Shown here in pieces: positions 44,378 to 54,988 of a DNA stretch of 64,000 nucleotides. The stretch covers positions 38,734-102,733 of the forward strand of contig QKYL01000162.1 of the NCBI GenBank assembly GCA_003255745.1. The letters are read 5' to 3'. The position numbers and the translations under genes are program-made. The DNA is from Paracoccus saliphilus (lineage in GTDB: Bacteria > Pseudomonadota > Alphaproteobacteria > Rhodobacterales > Rhodobacteraceae). The notes below the pieces were generated by a model that saw only the letters and a program-made list of their open reading frames with translations, was not told the origin of the DNA and did no database searches. Positions within the stretch are counted from its first letter, which is position 1, and the number at the start of each line of letters is the position of its first letter.

Positions 44378-45544
44378 TCAGGCCGCCAGTTCGCGCAGGA
44401 TGGCGTTCAACACTGGCCGCCCCGCATCGGTCGCACGCAGTCGGCCCCCGGTCCGCGTGACCATGCCCAGATCATGCAACGATGCGACTGCAACTTCATC
44501 CAGCGGCTGACCGGCCAGACGGGCGTACCGGGCCTCATCCAGACCTTCGTTCAGTCGCATTGCCATCAACAAATATTCCGTCGCCTGTTCGCCCGCAGGA
44601 ATGAACTCGCGCGGCATTTCGCCTGTTCCCTGCACTTCGACCGCATTCAGCCAGGAGCCTGGAGCCCGCAGCGCCTCGGTCGCCACCCGGCCTTGCGGCA
44701 ATGTCAGTCGGCCATGGGCGCCGGGTCCGACGGCCGCCCAGTCACCTTGGCGCCAATAGACCAAGTTGTGCCGGCTTTCTGCGCCTTTGCGCGCGTGGTT
44801 TGATATCTCGTATCCTGCCATACCCGCCACGCCGCACAGATCCTGCGTATCGGCATACATGTCAGCAGACAAATCGTCGTCGGGCAGGTCGCGCAGCTTT
44901 CCCGCATCGGCGCGGGCGCCGAAGGCGGTGCCCGGTTCAATCGTCAGTTGGTACAGCGACAGGTGGTCGACGGCCATTGCCAGCGCCTCGCGCAGTTCTG
45001 CCCGCCAAGCGGCACGATCCTGGCCTTGGCGGGCATAGATCAGATCAAAGCTGACGCGGCCAAAGCTGTCCCGCGCCACGTCAAAGGCAGCCCGGGCCTC
45101 GGCAACGGAATGCATCCGGCCAAGGCGCCGCAGGTCAGCGTCATTCAACGCCTGTATGCCCATCGACAGCCGGTTGACGCCTGCCTCTGCAAAACCTTGG
45201 AACCGCGATTTTTCAACGCTGGTCGGGTTGGCCTCCAGCGAGATTTCGATGTCGTTAACAAAGCCCCATCCGGCCCGGGCCGCACGAATGACGGCGTCAA
45301 CTGTCTCGGGCTCCATCAGCGACGGGGTGCCGCCGCCAAAGAAAATGCTGCCCAAAAGACGTCCCGGGGTTTCTGCCGCGATCCGCGCGATTTCGGCGGT
45401 CAGGGCATTCGCCCATCGCTGCTGATCGACCCGGTCCACCACGTGGCTGTTGAAGTCGCAATAAGGGCATTTCGAGGCGCAGAACGGCCAGTGGACGTAA
45501 AGCCCAAAGCCGCCGGCCCGCCAGTCCTCATTGCCTGTGCTCAT
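44378..45544 (-). CDS. hemW: HemW radical SAM protein (heme chaperone)
   Basis: 388-residue radical SAM protein related to HemN. The cluster motif is CASKCPYCDFNSH: CxxxCxxC with phenylalanine where HemN has a fourth cysteine, which marks HemW rather than true coproporphyrinogen oxidase. FFGGGTPSLM, SLEANPTSVE and NRLSMGIQALND are further conserved blocks, with a HemN_C domain at the C-terminus. It overlaps ridA by 4 bases. Confidence 0.92.
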   Translation of the reverse strand: MSTGNEDWRAGGFGLYVHWPFCASKCPYCDFNSHVVDRVDQQRWANALTAEIARIAAETPGRLLGSIFFGGGTPSLMEPETVDAVIRAARAGWGFVNDIEISLEANPTSVEKSRFQGFAEAGVNRLSMGIQALNDADLRRLGRMHSVAEARAAFDVARDSFGRVSFDLIYARQGQDRAAWRAELREALAMAVDHLSLYQLTIEPGTAFGARADAGKLRDLPDDDLSADMYADTQDLCGVAGMAGYEISNHARKGAESRHNLVYWRQGDWAAVGPGAHGRLTLPQGRVATEALRAPGSWLNAVEVQGTGEMPREFIPAGEQATEYLLMAMRLNEGLDEARYARLAGQPLDEVAVASLHDLGMVTRTGGRLRATDAGRPVLNAILRELAA

Positions 45545-45915
45545 CCCCGGAAAGCCGTCACTTCGATCTCGATCTTCATTTCGGGACGGATCAGCCCGGC
45601 CACGATCATGGTGGCGGCGGGGCGGATCTGGTCCAGCGCCTCGGACAACACGGGCGCGATCGCATCGACCAGCGCCGCGTCTGTGATGGTATACTGGACC
45701 CGCACGATGTCGTCAGGGACGAACCCCGCTTGGTCCAGCACCGCAAAAATCGTGGAAAAACAGTTTTTCGCCTGCGCCGCAGCGTCCGTGGGCATGGTCA
45801 TCGCGCTGTAGTCGTAACCAGTGACCCCCGAGACAAAGCACCAGTCGCCTTTGATCACGGCCCGGCTATAGGCCAGCCGCGCCTCGAAGGGGGATCCGGT
45901 CCCAATCCTAGGCAA
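45541..45915 (-). CDS. RidA/YjgF-family protein
   Basis: 124-residue protein of the Rid superfamily with VSGVTGYDYSAMTMPTDAAAQAKNCFSTI and RPAATMIVAGLIRPEMKIEIEVTAF. The arginine in IRPEMKIEIE corresponds to the position that binds the substrate carboxylate in active RidA, so imine deaminase activity is possible. It overlaps rdgB by 8 bases and hemW by 4. Confidence 0.88.
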   Translation of the reverse strand: MPRIGTGSPFEARLAYSRAVIKGDWCFVSGVTGYDYSAMTMPTDAAAQAKNCFSTIFAVLDQAGFVPDDIVRVQYTITDAALVDAIAPVLSEALDQIRPAATMIVAGLIRPEMKIEIEVTAFRG

Positions 45916-46516
45916 AGGCGGCCTCGATCATCTTGGCAACGGCCAATGCGCGGTGGCTGAGGCTGTTCTTCATTTCGGCCGTCATCTCGCCCATGGTCTG
46001 CTGGTGGCCCTGCGGTTGAAAGATCGGGTCATAGCCGTGCCCTTCGGCGCCGCGCGGGGGCCAGACGATCTGGCCCGGAAGCACACCTTCGAAGACCTCA
46101 TCATGCCCGTCCGGCCACATCAGCACCAGTGTGCAGCGGAACTGGGCCAGGCGCGGGTCAGCGGCACCGGCGTCTTCCAGCGCGCGCCATGTCCGTTCCA
46201 TCGCCATGCCGAAGTCACGGCCCTGTCCGGTTTCGGCCCAATCAGCCGTATAGACGCCAGGCGCCCCGCCAAGCGCATCCACGCAGATCCCGCTGTCGTC
46301 GGCCAGGACCGGCAGGCCGGTCGCCTCCATCGCGGCACGGGCCTTGATGCGGGCGTTGCCGATGAAATTGTCCTCGGTTTCGGCCGGTTCGCCCAAGCCC
46401 ATGTCGGCCGCGCCTGCGACATCCACACCGTAAGGCGCCAGCAGCGCCCGCATTTCGGCCAGCTTGCCGGCATTATGAGTGGCCACCAGCAGGCGCCTTT
46501 CGGTGAACTTCCTCAT
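45908..46516 (-). CDS. rdgB: XTP/dITP diphosphatase (non-canonical purine NTP pyrophosphatase)
   Basis: 202-residue Ham1/RdgB enzyme that removes deaminated purine nucleotides. It has [47 protein letters not shown] and [21 protein letters not shown], then [11 protein letters not shown]. It overlaps rph by 4 bases and ridA by 8. Confidence 0.94.
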   Translation of the reverse strand: MRKFTERRLLVATHNAGKLAEMRALLAPYGVDVAGAADMGLGEPAETEDNFIGNARIKARAAMEATGLPVLADDSGICVDALGGAPGVYTADWAETGQGRDFGMAMERTWRALEDAGAADPRLAQFRCTLVLMWPDGHDEVFEGVLPGQIVWPPRGAEGHGYDPIFQPQGHQQTMGEMTAEMKNSLSHRALAVAKMIEAAFA

Positions 46517-47226
46517 GCAAGCGCGGCCTTCTGCGCGGCCACCAGTTCGGCCATGCCCGCCTCGGCCAGGTCCAGCAACTGGCCCATCTCGTCACGCGAG
46601 AAGGTTGCGCCCTCGGCCGACATCTGCACCTCGATCAAACGGCCGGCGCCGGTCAGGACGAAATTTCCATCGGTGCCGGCTTCACTGTCCTCGGCATAAT
46701 CCAGGTCCAGCAGCGGCTGGCCGGCATAGATGCCGCAACTGACGGCGGCCACATGATCGATGATCGGGTCGCTGGACAGAACGCCCGCCTTCAGCAGCTT
46801 GTTGACCGCCAGGCGCAGCGCCACCCAACCCCCGGTGATCGAGGCGCAGCGTGTCCCGCCATCGGCCTGGATCACGTCGCAATCGACGGTGATCTGCCGT
46901 TCACCCAGGGCGCTGCGGTCGATGCCCGCGCGCAAGCTGCGGCCGATCAGGCGCTGGATCTCCTGCGTGCGGCCCGACTGCTTGCCCTGCGCCGCCTCGC
47001 GGCGGTTGCGGGTATTGGTCGCACGGGGCAGCATGCCGTATTCGGCGGTGACCCAGCCCAGGCCGGTGCCCTTCAGGAAACGGGGCGGATTATCCTCGAT
47101 TGATGCGGTGCACAGGACGTGCGTTTCGCCGCAACGGATCAGGCAGGAGCCTTCGGCATGCCGCATGACCCCGGTTTCGATTGAAATCGGACGCATTTGG
47201 CTTAGATTCCGGCCTGAAGGGCGCAT
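46513..47226 (-). CDS. rph: Ribonuclease PH
   Basis: 237-residue phosphorolytic exoribonuclease trimming tRNA 3' ends. It begins [19 protein letters not shown] and contains [58 protein letters not shown] and [19 protein letters not shown]. It is the first gene of a leftward operon and divergent from hrcA, with 72 bases between them. Confidence 0.95.
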   Translation of the reverse strand: MRPSGRNLSQMRPISIETGVMRHAEGSCLIRCGETHVLCTASIEDNPPRFLKGTGLGWVTAEYGMLPRATNTRNRREAAQGKQSGRTQEIQRLIGRSLRAGIDRSALGERQITVDCDVIQADGGTRCASITGGWVALRLAVNKLLKAGVLSSDPIIDHVAAVSCGIYAGQPLLDLDYAEDSEAGTDGNFVLTGAGRLIEVQMSAEGATFSRDEMGQLLDLAEAGMAELVAAQKAALA

Positions 47227-47298
47227 GACTTATCCTTTTCCTGAAGATAGCCTGCCCCATACCGCCCCAGGGCACAGTCACGCAACCCCGCGAGCCCG

Positions 47299-48354
47299 AT
47301 GAGCCAAGAATCGCTGCTGAACGAGCTGAACGACAGATCCCGCGAAGTGTTTCGCCGGGTGGTCGAATCCTATCTGGATACGGGCGAGCCGGTCGGCTCG
47401 CGGACCCTGACCCGTGCCTTGTCCGAAAAGCTTAGCGCGGCGACGATCCGCAACGTGATGCAAGACCTGGAGTTCATGGGCCTGCTGGACAGCCCGCATG
47501 TCTCGGCCGGGCGGCTGCCGTCGCAGCTGGGGCTGCGCCTGTTCGTCGACGGCATGATGGAGGTGGATGCGGTCGCGCCCACCGACCGGGCGGCCATTGA
47601 CCAGACCCTGGGCAATGACGATCCCGACACGGGCGTCCTGCTGGACCGTGTCAGCACTGCCCTGTCGTCAATCACGCGCGGCGCCTCACTGGTCCTGATG
47701 CCCAAGCACGAGGCGCCGATCCGTCACATCGAATTCGTCAGCCTGGGTGCGGACCGGGCGCTTGTGGTTCTGGTCTTCGCCGACGGCCATGTGGAAAACC
47801 GGGTGTTCACGCCGCCTGCCGGTCAGACGCCCTCGTCGATGCGCGAGGCGGGAAATTTTCTGAACGCCATGGCCGAGGGCAAGACCCTGGCCGAACTGCG
47901 CGTCCAACTGGCTCAGCAGGTTAACCTGCGCCGCCGCGAACTGGATGTTCTGGCTGCGGAGCTGGTTGAGTCCGGAATTGCGTTGTGGGGGGCCGAGGCC
48001 AGCGACCCGCGGCTGATCGTCAAGGGGCGTGCCAATCTGCTGGACAGCGAACTGGCCGACCTGCATCGGATCCGAGTGCTGTTCGACGACCTTGAACGCA
48101 AGCGTGACATCGTGGAATTTCTGGAGCTGGCCGAACGGGGCGAGGGGGTTCGCATCTTCATTGGCTCCGAAAACAAGCTTTTTTCACTTTCGGGTTCCGC
48201 TCTGGTGGTTTCACCCTATATGAATGCCGACCGGAAGATTGTAGGCGCGGTGGGTGTCATCGGTCCGACCCGGCTGAATTATGGCCGGATCGTCCCGATT
48301 GTCGACTATACCGCCCAGCTGGTCGGGCGGGTGTTGTCCGGCCGGAAAGGATGA
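47299..48354 (+). CDS. hrcA: Heat-inducible transcription repressor HrcA
   Basis: 351-residue repressor that binds CIRCE elements of groESL-type operons. It has an N-terminal winged helix (FRRVVESYLDTGEPVGSRTLTRALSEKLSAATIRNVMQDLE), then SPHVSAGRLPSQLGLRLFVDGMM and the C-terminal effector domain. No CIRCE inverted repeat was found upstream of it or grpE, so its targets lie elsewhere. grpE follows 7 bases downstream. Confidence 0.94.
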   Translation: MSQESLLNELNDRSREVFRRVVESYLDTGEPVGSRTLTRALSEKLSAATIRNVMQDLEFMGLLDSPHVSAGRLPSQLGLRLFVDGMMEVDAVAPTDRAAIDQTLGNDDPDTGVLLDRVSTALSSITRGASLVLMPKHEAPIRHIEFVSLGADRALVVLVFADGHVENRVFTPPAGQTPSSMREAGNFLNAMAEGKTLAELRVQLAQQVNLRRRELDVLAAELVESGIALWGAEASDPRLIVKGRANLLDSELADLHRIRVLFDDLERKRDIVEFLELAERGEGVRIFIGSENKLFSLSGSALVVSPYMNADRKIVGAVGVIGPTRLNYGRIVPIVDYTAQLVGRVLSGRKG

Positions 48355-48361
48355 AGTGAAG

Positions 48362-48892
48362 ATGACCGAGCAGAACGAACAGCCGATTGAAGACTTTTTG
48401 GAAGACCCGCTTGCCGATCAGGACGACGAGATCGCGCGCCTGACCGCAGAGCGCGACGAGCTGCGTGACAAGTGGATGCGCGCACTGGCCGATGCCGAGA
48501 ACTCGCGCAAGCGTGCCGACAAGGATCGCCGGGACGCCGAACAGTATGGCGGCTCGCGCCTGGCGCGTGACCTTCTGCCCGTGCATGACGCCCTGACACG
48601 GGCTTTGGATGCTGCGGGTGATGAACAGCGCACGGCGGCGGCAGCCCTGATCGAAGGCGTAGAACTGACCCTTCGCGAGTTGTCGAACGTTTTCACCAAG
48701 CATGGCATCACCATCATCCGCCCCGAACCGGGCGAGAAATTCGATCCCGCCATACACGAAGCGATGTTCGAGGCGGCGGTGCCCGGAACCATCGCGGGCC
48801 AGATCATCCAGGTGATGGACAACGGGTTCCGCCTGCATGACCGGCTTTTGCGCCCCGCCAAGGTTGGGGTGTCCTCGACCCCGGCCAGCTGA
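48362..48892 (+). CDS. grpE: GrpE nucleotide exchange factor
   Basis: 176-residue DnaK co-chaperone. An acidic N-terminus precedes the long helix ([33 protein letters not shown]) and the C-terminal beta domain ([44 protein letters not shown]). dnaK is not adjacent. Confidence 0.95.
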   Translation: MTEQNEQPIEDFLEDPLADQDDEIARLTAERDELRDKWMRALADAENSRKRADKDRRDAEQYGGSRLARDLLPVHDALTRALDAAGDEQRTAAAALIEGVELTLRELSNVFTKHGITIIRPEPGEKFDPAIHEAMFEAAVPGTIAGQIIQVMDNGFRLHDRLLRPAKVGVSSTPAS

Positions 48893-49014
48893 GGCCAGGG
48901 CTTCAAGCCAAGTGGCGGCCCGGCTTCTTTGCTGGGCTACAACCTTCCTCTCACTTGCCGAAAATTCCCATCGGCGCGACCGTAGCACAGACCGGTCGTT
49001 TGGAGGAGGTGACC

Positions 49015-49599
49015 ATGGCGAGCACTGACGGGGTGAGTATTCACCCCAGCGTCGATCACGGCGTAAAACAAGGCAATCCGAACTTTTCGGGCGGCGTCCT
49101 GACATGTCACTGCACGTCTGACCCGGTCAAGATCCGGCTGAGCGCGCAAACAGCCCACAATCACGTCTGCGGCTGCACCAAGTGCTGGAAACCCGATGGG
49201 GCGGTGTTCAGCCAAGTGGCTGTGGTATCGCGCGATGCGGTCGAGGTTCTGGAAAACGGCGATAAGCTGGAGATCGTGAACCCCGATGCGCCCATTCAGC
49301 GCCATCGCTGCCGCGATTGCGGCGTGCACATGTACGGGCGCATCGAAAACAAGGATCACCCCTTCTACGGCTTGGATTTTGTCCACACCGAACTTTCCTC
49401 GGATGAGGGATGGGCGGCGCCCGAATTTGCGGCTTTTGTCAGTTCGGTTATCGAATCCGGTGTGGAGCCGTCGCGGATGGACGGCATCCGGTCGCGCCTG
49501 CGCGAGCTTGGGCTGGAGCCCTATGATGCGTTGTCGCCACCGCTGATGGATGCGATTGCGACGCATGTCGCCAAGCGTTCGGGAGCCTTGCCGGCTTGA
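49015..49599 (+). CDS. gfa: S-(hydroxymethyl)glutathione synthase Gfa
   Basis: 194-residue zinc protein first described in Paracoccus denitrificans as glutathione-dependent formaldehyde-activating enzyme. Its zinc-binding cysteines are in [23 protein letters not shown] and [13 protein letters not shown]. The start at 49015 has an ideal GGAGGAGGTGACC Shine-Dalgarno region. It is the first gene of the formaldehyde oxidation group; a hairpin at 49632 separates it from the dehydrogenase gene. Confidence 0.94.
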   Translation: MASTDGVSIHPSVDHGVKQGNPNFSGGVLTCHCTSDPVKIRLSAQTAHNHVCGCTKCWKPDGAVFSQVAVVSRDAVEVLENGDKLEIVNPDAPIQRHRCRDCGVHMYGRIENKDHPFYGLDFVHTELSSDEGWAAPEFAAFVSSVIESGVEPSRMDGIRSRLRELGLEPYDALSPPLMDAIATHVAKRSGALPA

Positions 49600-49631
49600 C
49601 GCCGGGCCCAACCAACCTGAAGAGAACCGCC

Positions 49632-49654
49632 AAGGGGCCGCCAGTCGGCCCCTT
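49632..49654 (+). terminator. Hairpin between gfa and the formaldehyde dehydrogenase gene
   Basis: AAGGGGCC at 49632-49639 pairs with GGCCCCTT at 49647-49654 around a 7-base loop. No T-run follows, so it may be an mRNA-stabilising or partial termination element rather than a full terminator. Confidence 0.5.
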
Positions 49655-49696
49655 CGCCCTGACCGAAAGCCCCTTGAGGCGATAGGAGAGAAGAAG

Positions 49697-50827
<1,131 letters not shown>

Positions 50828-50853
50828 TCCTTCATCGCTGCTTAGGTAAAAGA

Positions 50854-50879
50854 ACGGCGGGACCCGCGGGCCCCGCCGT
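50854..50879 (+). other. GC-rich hairpin between the dehydrogenase and clpP-like genes
   Basis: ACGGCGGG at 50854-50861 pairs with CCCGCCGT at 50872-50879 around a 10-base loop, without a T-run. It sits midway in an 81-base intergenic gap and may modulate expression of the downstream genes. Confidence 0.45.
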
Positions 50880-50908
50880 CGCCATGAGAAAGAACAAGGA
50901 GCAGGCCG

Positions 50909-51541
50909 ATGCGTCACCAGTGGCTGGACGATGACGACGATGAACCGCAAGAAGACGACCGCCGCCATAAGGAAGAGGGCGGCCTGGGCCTTCCCGAGGG
51001 CGACAAGATCGGCAAGCTGTACTTCAAGTCGCGTACGGTGATCGTCGCGGGTGCCATCAACGACAAGCTGGCGCAGCGCACCGTGGCCCATCTTCTGGCC
51101 TTGGCCGAAGAAAGCGACGCGCCGATCAACATGCTGATCAGCTCTCCCGGCGGGCATGTCGAATCGGGCGACATGATCCATGACGTGATCAAGTTCATCC
51201 GTCCGACCGTGCGCACCATCGGGTCGGGCTGGGTGGCCAGCGCGGGCGCGCTGATCTTCGTCGCCGCGAAGAAGGAAAACCGCTACTGCCTGCCCAACAC
51301 GCGCTTCCTGATCCACCAGCCCTCAGGCGGGATCGGCGGCACGTCGTCGGACATGATGATCCAGGCGGAACAGGTGCGCCTGATGCGCGATCGCCTGAAC
51401 CAGGTCTTTGCCGAGGCCACCGGCCAGAGCGTGGAGCGGATCGAGAAGGACACGCAGCGGGACTTCTGGCTGAACACCCAAGAGGCACTGGACTATGGCC
51501 TGCTGGGCCAGGTCATCCGCAGCGTGGATGAACTGAAATGA
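50909..51541 (+). CDS. Atypical ClpP-family protease subunit
   Basis: 210-residue ClpP-type serine peptidase with an unusual acidic N-terminus (five aspartates in a row after MRHQWL). The catalytic triad is intact: S111 in WVASAGALI, H136 in FLIHQPSGG and D185 in DTQRDFW. The nucleophile motif differs from canonical MGQAASMGA, placing it in a divergent paralog group, not the housekeeping ClpP. No clpX or clpA is adjacent. It lies between formaldehyde dehydrogenase and GNAT/fghA and its stop overlaps the GNAT start (ATGA). Link to C1 metabolism is by position only. Confidence 0.88.
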   Translation: MRHQWLDDDDDEPQEDDRRHKEEGGLGLPEGDKIGKLYFKSRTVIVAGAINDKLAQRTVAHLLALAEESDAPINMLISSPGGHVESGDMIHDVIKFIRPTVRTIGSGWVASAGALIFVAAKKENRYCLPNTRFLIHQPSGGIGGTSSDMMIQAEQVRLMRDRLNQVFAEATGQSVERIEKDTQRDFWLNTQEALDYGLLGQVIRSVDELK

Positions 51542-52059
51542 GCGGGCAGGGCGGGGTGACGATCCGCCCCGCCACATCCGACGATTACAACGCGATCTGG
51601 GACATCCTGCAGCCGGTCTATCGTGCTGGCGAGACTTATTGCATCCCCCGCGACATCACCTGCGACTCTGCCATGGCGGATTGGTTCGCCGCCCCTTTCA
51701 GCGTCTTTGTGGCCGAGGCCGAAGGACTTATTCTGGGGACCAGCCATGTGGGTGCGAACCGGCCCGGAGGCGGATCGCATGTCGCGAATGCCTCTTTTGC
51801 CACGCATCCGCAGGCGCGCGGCCGCGGCGTGGCACGGACTTTGGTGGAACATGCCAAAGGCTGGGCCTTGCAGCAGGGCTTTCGGGCGATGCAGTTCAAT
51901 TTTGTTGTCGCAACCAATGCCGATGCCGTCCATTTGTGGCAGAAAGCCGGTTTTGCCATTGTGGGCCGCCTGCCGGACGCGTTTCTTCACCCCCAGTTGG
52001 GACCGGTGGACGCACTGGTCATGTTCCAAACCTTGAAGGGAGAAACGAATGAGCTTTGA
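51538..52059 (+). CDS. GNAT-family N-acetyltransferase
   Basis: 173-residue GNAT protein with the acetyl-CoA loop ATHPQARGRGVARTLVEHA and C-terminal NADAVHLWQKAGFAIVGRLPDAFLHP. It begins VTIRPATSDDYNAIWDIL. The substrate is unknown; small-molecule or protein N-acetylation are both possible. Translationally coupled at both ends: ATGA with the clpP-like gene and an 11-base overlap with fghA. Confidence 0.87.
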   Translation: MSGQGGVTIRPATSDDYNAIWDILQPVYRAGETYCIPRDITCDSAMADWFAAPFSVFVAEAEGLILGTSHVGANRPGGGSHVANASFATHPQARGRGVARTLVEHAKGWALQQGFRAMQFNFVVATNADAVHLWQKAGFAIVGRLPDAFLHPQLGPVDALVMFQTLKGETNEL

Positions 52060-52882
52060 AACCCTGTCCGAGAACCGCAGCTTTGGCGGCACCCAGGGCG
52101 TCTATCGCCACCGGTCGGATGTCACCGGCACCGACATGACCTTTGCGGTCTTCCTGCCCGAGATGGCGCAGCTGGGCCGCGTCCCGGTGCTGTGGTACCT
52201 GTCGGGCCTGACCTGCACCCATGACAATGCGATGACCAAGGCCGCCGCCCAGCAGTGGTGTGACGAGGCTGGCATCGCCATCGTCTTTCCCGACACTTCG
52301 CCCCGCGGCGAGGGCGTGGCCAATGACGACGCCTATGACCTGGGCCAGGGCGCCGGTTTTTATGTCAACGCCACTCAGGATCCGTGGAAGCCGCATTTCC
52401 GCATGTGGGACTATATCGTCGAGGAACTGCCCCAGCTGGTCGCCGGAAACTTTGCTGTCGATCCTGACGCCATGGGCATCACCGGCCATTCCATGGGCGG
52501 TCACGGCGCCCTGACGATCGCCATGACTCATCCCGACCGCTACAAATCCGTTTCGGCCTTTTCCCCCATCGCCAATCCGACCGAGTCGGACTGGGGGCGC
52601 AAGCAGTTCACGGCCTATCTGGGCGAGGATAAGTCGACCTGGCGCGGCCATGACGCCACCATCCTGATGACCGAGACGGGCTTTCCCGGCGAGGTGCTGA
52701 TCGATCAGGGCAGCGCCGACCAGTTCCTGGACCTGCTCAAGCCCGAATCGCTGGCTCAGGCGATGATGGCGCGTCGGCAGCCGGGCCAATTCCGGATGCA
52801 GCCCGGCTATGACCACAGCTATTTCTTTGTCCAGAGCTTCATGGCTGACCATGTCTTTTGGCACGCGGACCGGCTGCTCTGA
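52049..52882 (+). CDS. fghA: S-formylglutathione hydrolase
   Basis: 277-residue alpha/beta-hydrolase of the esterase D family. The nucleophile elbow is GHSMGGHGA, with LWYLSGLTCTHDNAMTKAAAQ at the N-terminus, QGSADQFL around the acid and GYDHSYFFVQSFMADH containing the histidine. It releases formate and glutathione from S-formylglutathione. It overlaps the GNAT gene by 11 bases and is followed by a 169-base gap to xoxF. Confidence 0.94.
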   Translation: MSFETLSENRSFGGTQGVYRHRSDVTGTDMTFAVFLPEMAQLGRVPVLWYLSGLTCTHDNAMTKAAAQQWCDEAGIAIVFPDTSPRGEGVANDDAYDLGQGAGFYVNATQDPWKPHFRMWDYIVEELPQLVAGNFAVDPDAMGITGHSMGGHGALTIAMTHPDRYKSVSAFSPIANPTESDWGRKQFTAYLGEDKSTWRGHDATILMTETGFPGEVLIDQGSADQFLDLLKPESLAQAMMARRQPGQFRMQPGYDHSYFFVQSFMADHVFWHADRLL

Positions 52883-52916
52883 CCTGATTACCGAACATTC
52901 CCGGCGGCCTTGCCGT

Positions 52917-52941
52917 TTGCCCCTCAGACTTTAGGGGCAAG
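52917..52941 (+). other. Stem-loop in the fghA-xoxF gap
   Basis: TTGCCCC at 52917-52923 can pair with GGGGCAA at 52935-52941. It lies 35 bases after fghA and may end that transcript, though no T-run follows. The rest of the gap up to 53051 should hold the xoxF promoter and leader. No clear -35/-10 pair was recognised there; GGAGCGGAGGAG is the ribosome binding site. Confidence 0.4.
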
Positions 52942-53051
52942 ATGCAGGGCCCCCGATTGACGCAAGGGGGTGCTCGTCCAACACTTGGGTATGGAGAGCC
53001 GCGGGGGGAGGAACACCGTGGCGCTGTATCCAGGAGCGGAGGAGCATTTCA

Positions 53052-54854
53052 ATGAAACATCTCTTGAACAGCGCGGCTGTCGCGCTGCTTCTGACGGGCG
53101 GAACCGCCTATGCGAACGAAAGCGTCCTGACCGAAACGGCCAAGCCCGAACAATGGGCCATCCAGACCGGAAACTACGCCAACCAGCGTTACTCTGAGCT
53201 TGACCAGATCACCCGCGAGAACGTCGGCGACATGCGCGTTGCCTGGACCTTCTCGACCGGCGTGCTGCGCGGTCATGAAGGTGGTCCGCTGGTGGTGGAC
53301 AACATCATGTATGTCCACACGCCCTTCCCCAACAACATCTTTGCGCTGGACCTGTCTGACAACGGCAAGATCCTGTGGCGACACACCCCGCAGCAGGACC
53401 CCGAAGTCATCGCCGTCATGTGCTGTGACACCGTCAACCGCGGTGTGGCATATGCCGACGGGATGATCCTGTCGCACCAGGCCGACACGACCCTGGTGGC
53501 GCTGGATGCAAAAACCGGTGAGGTCAAGTGGTCGGTCAAGACTGGCGATCCCGCCGTCGGCGAAACCAACACCGCCACCGTCTTGCCGGTGGGCGACAAG
53601 GTCATCGTTGGCGTGTCGGGCGGCGAGTACGGCGTGCGCGGCCGCATCACGGCCTACAACCTGTCCGACGGTTCCGAGGCTTGGAAAGCCTATTCGACCG
53701 GCCCCGATGAGGAGATGCTGGTCAACCCCGAAACGACCATGCATCTGGGCAAGCCGATTGGCGCCGACAGCTCGCTGAACAGCTGGGAAGGCGACCAATG
53801 GAAGATCGGCGGCGGCACGACCTGGGGCTGGTTCAGCTATGATCCGGACCTGAATCTGGTCTATTACGGCACCGGCAACCCCTCGACCTGGAACCCCAGC
53901 CAGCGTCCCGGCGACAACAAGTGGTCGATGACCATTATGGCCCGCGACGCCGACACGGGCGAGGCCAAGTGGTTTTACCAGAAGACGCCGCATGACGAAT
54001 GGGACTATGACGGCGTGAACGAGAACATCCTGGTCGACAAGGAAATCGACGGCCAGATGCGCAAGCTGCTGGTGAACTTCGACCGCAACGGCTTTGCCTA
54101 CACGCTCGACCGAGAGACGGGCGAACTGCTGGTGGCCGAAAAATTCGACCCGGCCGTCAACTGGGCGACCCATATCGAGATGGACCCGAACTCGGACCAG
54201 TACGGTCGTCCGCAGGTCGTGGCTGAATATTCAACCTCGCAGAACGGGGAAGACACCAACACCACCGGCATCTGCCCGGCGGCCCTCGGTACCAAGGACC
54301 AGCAGCCGGCAGCTTATTCGCCCAAGACCGGCATGTTCTATGTGCCCACCAACCACGTCTGCATGGACTACGAACCCTTCCGCGTCGCCTATACTGCCGG
54401 CCAGCCCTATGTCGGCGCCACTCTCTCGATGTATCCGGCACCGGACAGCCACGGCGGCATGGGCAACTTCATTGCCTGGGACGCTGTAAACGGTGAGATC
54501 AAGTGGTCGCTGCCCGAGCAGTTCTCGGTCTGGTCGGGTGCGCTGGCTACCGCGGGTGACGTGGTTTTCTACGGTACGCTTGAAGGCTTCCTGAAAGCGG
54601 TGGATGCCGAAACCGGCGAGGAGCTTTACAGCTTCAAGACCCCGTCCGGAATCATCGGCAACGTCATGACCTACGAATATGACGGCAAGCAGTATGTTGC
54701 GGTGCTGTCAGGCGTCGGCGGTTGGGCCGGGATCGGTCTGGCAGCGGGTCTGACAAATCCCAACGATGGTCTTGGCGCCGTTGGTGGTTATGCCGCGCTC
54801 AGCGACTATACCCAGCTGGGCGGTCAGCTGACCGTGTTCGAGCTGCCGGGATAA
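53052..54854 (+). CDS. xoxF: Lanthanide-dependent methanol dehydrogenase XoxF
   Basis: 600-residue periplasmic PQQ quinoprotein with signal peptide (about residues 1-22) and the eight-bladed propeller fold. The adjacent cysteines C124-C125 ([10 protein letters not shown]) form the vicinal disulfide over PQQ. The motif HDEWDYDGV gives D318 and D320; the second aspartate is the extra ligand that marks lanthanide-binding XoxF rather than calcium MxaF. It oxidises methanol to formaldehyde, or possibly further. xoxG and xoxJ follow; a strong hairpin lies just after the gene. Confidence 0.95.
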   Translation: MKHLLNSAAVALLLTGGTAYANESVLTETAKPEQWAIQTGNYANQRYSELDQITRENVGDMRVAWTFSTGVLRGHEGGPLVVDNIMYVHTPFPNNIFALDLSDNGKILWRHTPQQDPEVIAVMCCDTVNRGVAYADGMILSHQADTTLVALDAKTGEVKWSVKTGDPAVGETNTATVLPVGDKVIVGVSGGEYGVRGRITAYNLSDGSEAWKAYSTGPDEEMLVNPETTMHLGKPIGADSSLNSWEGDQWKIGGGTTWGWFSYDPDLNLVYYGTGNPSTWNPSQRPGDNKWSMTIMARDADTGEAKWFYQKTPHDEWDYDGVNENILVDKEIDGQMRKLLVNFDRNGFAYTLDRETGELLVAEKFDPAVNWATHIEMDPNSDQYGRPQVVAEYSTSQNGEDTNTTGICPAALGTKDQQPAAYSPKTGMFYVPTNHVCMDYEPFRVAYTAGQPYVGATLSMYPAPDSHGGMGNFIAWDAVNGEIKWSLPEQFSVWSGALATAGDVVFYGTLEGFLKAVDAETGEELYSFKTPSGIIGNVMTYEYDGKQYVAVLSGVGGWAGIGLAAGLTNPNDGLGAVGGYAALSDYTQLGGQLTVFELPG

Positions 54855-54912
54855 GACCTTCGGGCGGGCGTCTCATACTTTCGTTCCGCACAAGCAAGGT
54901 TGATCTGTGAAA

Positions 54913-54944
54913 GGGCCGCCCCGGGGTTAAGCTCGGGGCGGTCC
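54913..54944 (+). terminator. Strong hairpin between xoxF and xoxG
   Basis: GGGCCGCCCCG at 54913-54923 pairs with CGGGGCGGTCC at 54934-54944, an 11-bp stem with one G-U pair and a 10-base loop. No T-run follows. It probably protects the abundant xoxF message or reduces read-through into xoxG. Confidence 0.6.
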
Positions 54945-54988
54945 TGTCTGAGGAGAGCAGGCAGGTAACGACATGGGAGGAAAGCCAC

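Noticed and set aside
47227..47298. CIRCE element expected near hrcA
   Set aside because: No TTAGCACTC-N9-GAGTGCTAA inverted repeat or close variant is present in the hrcA upstream region.
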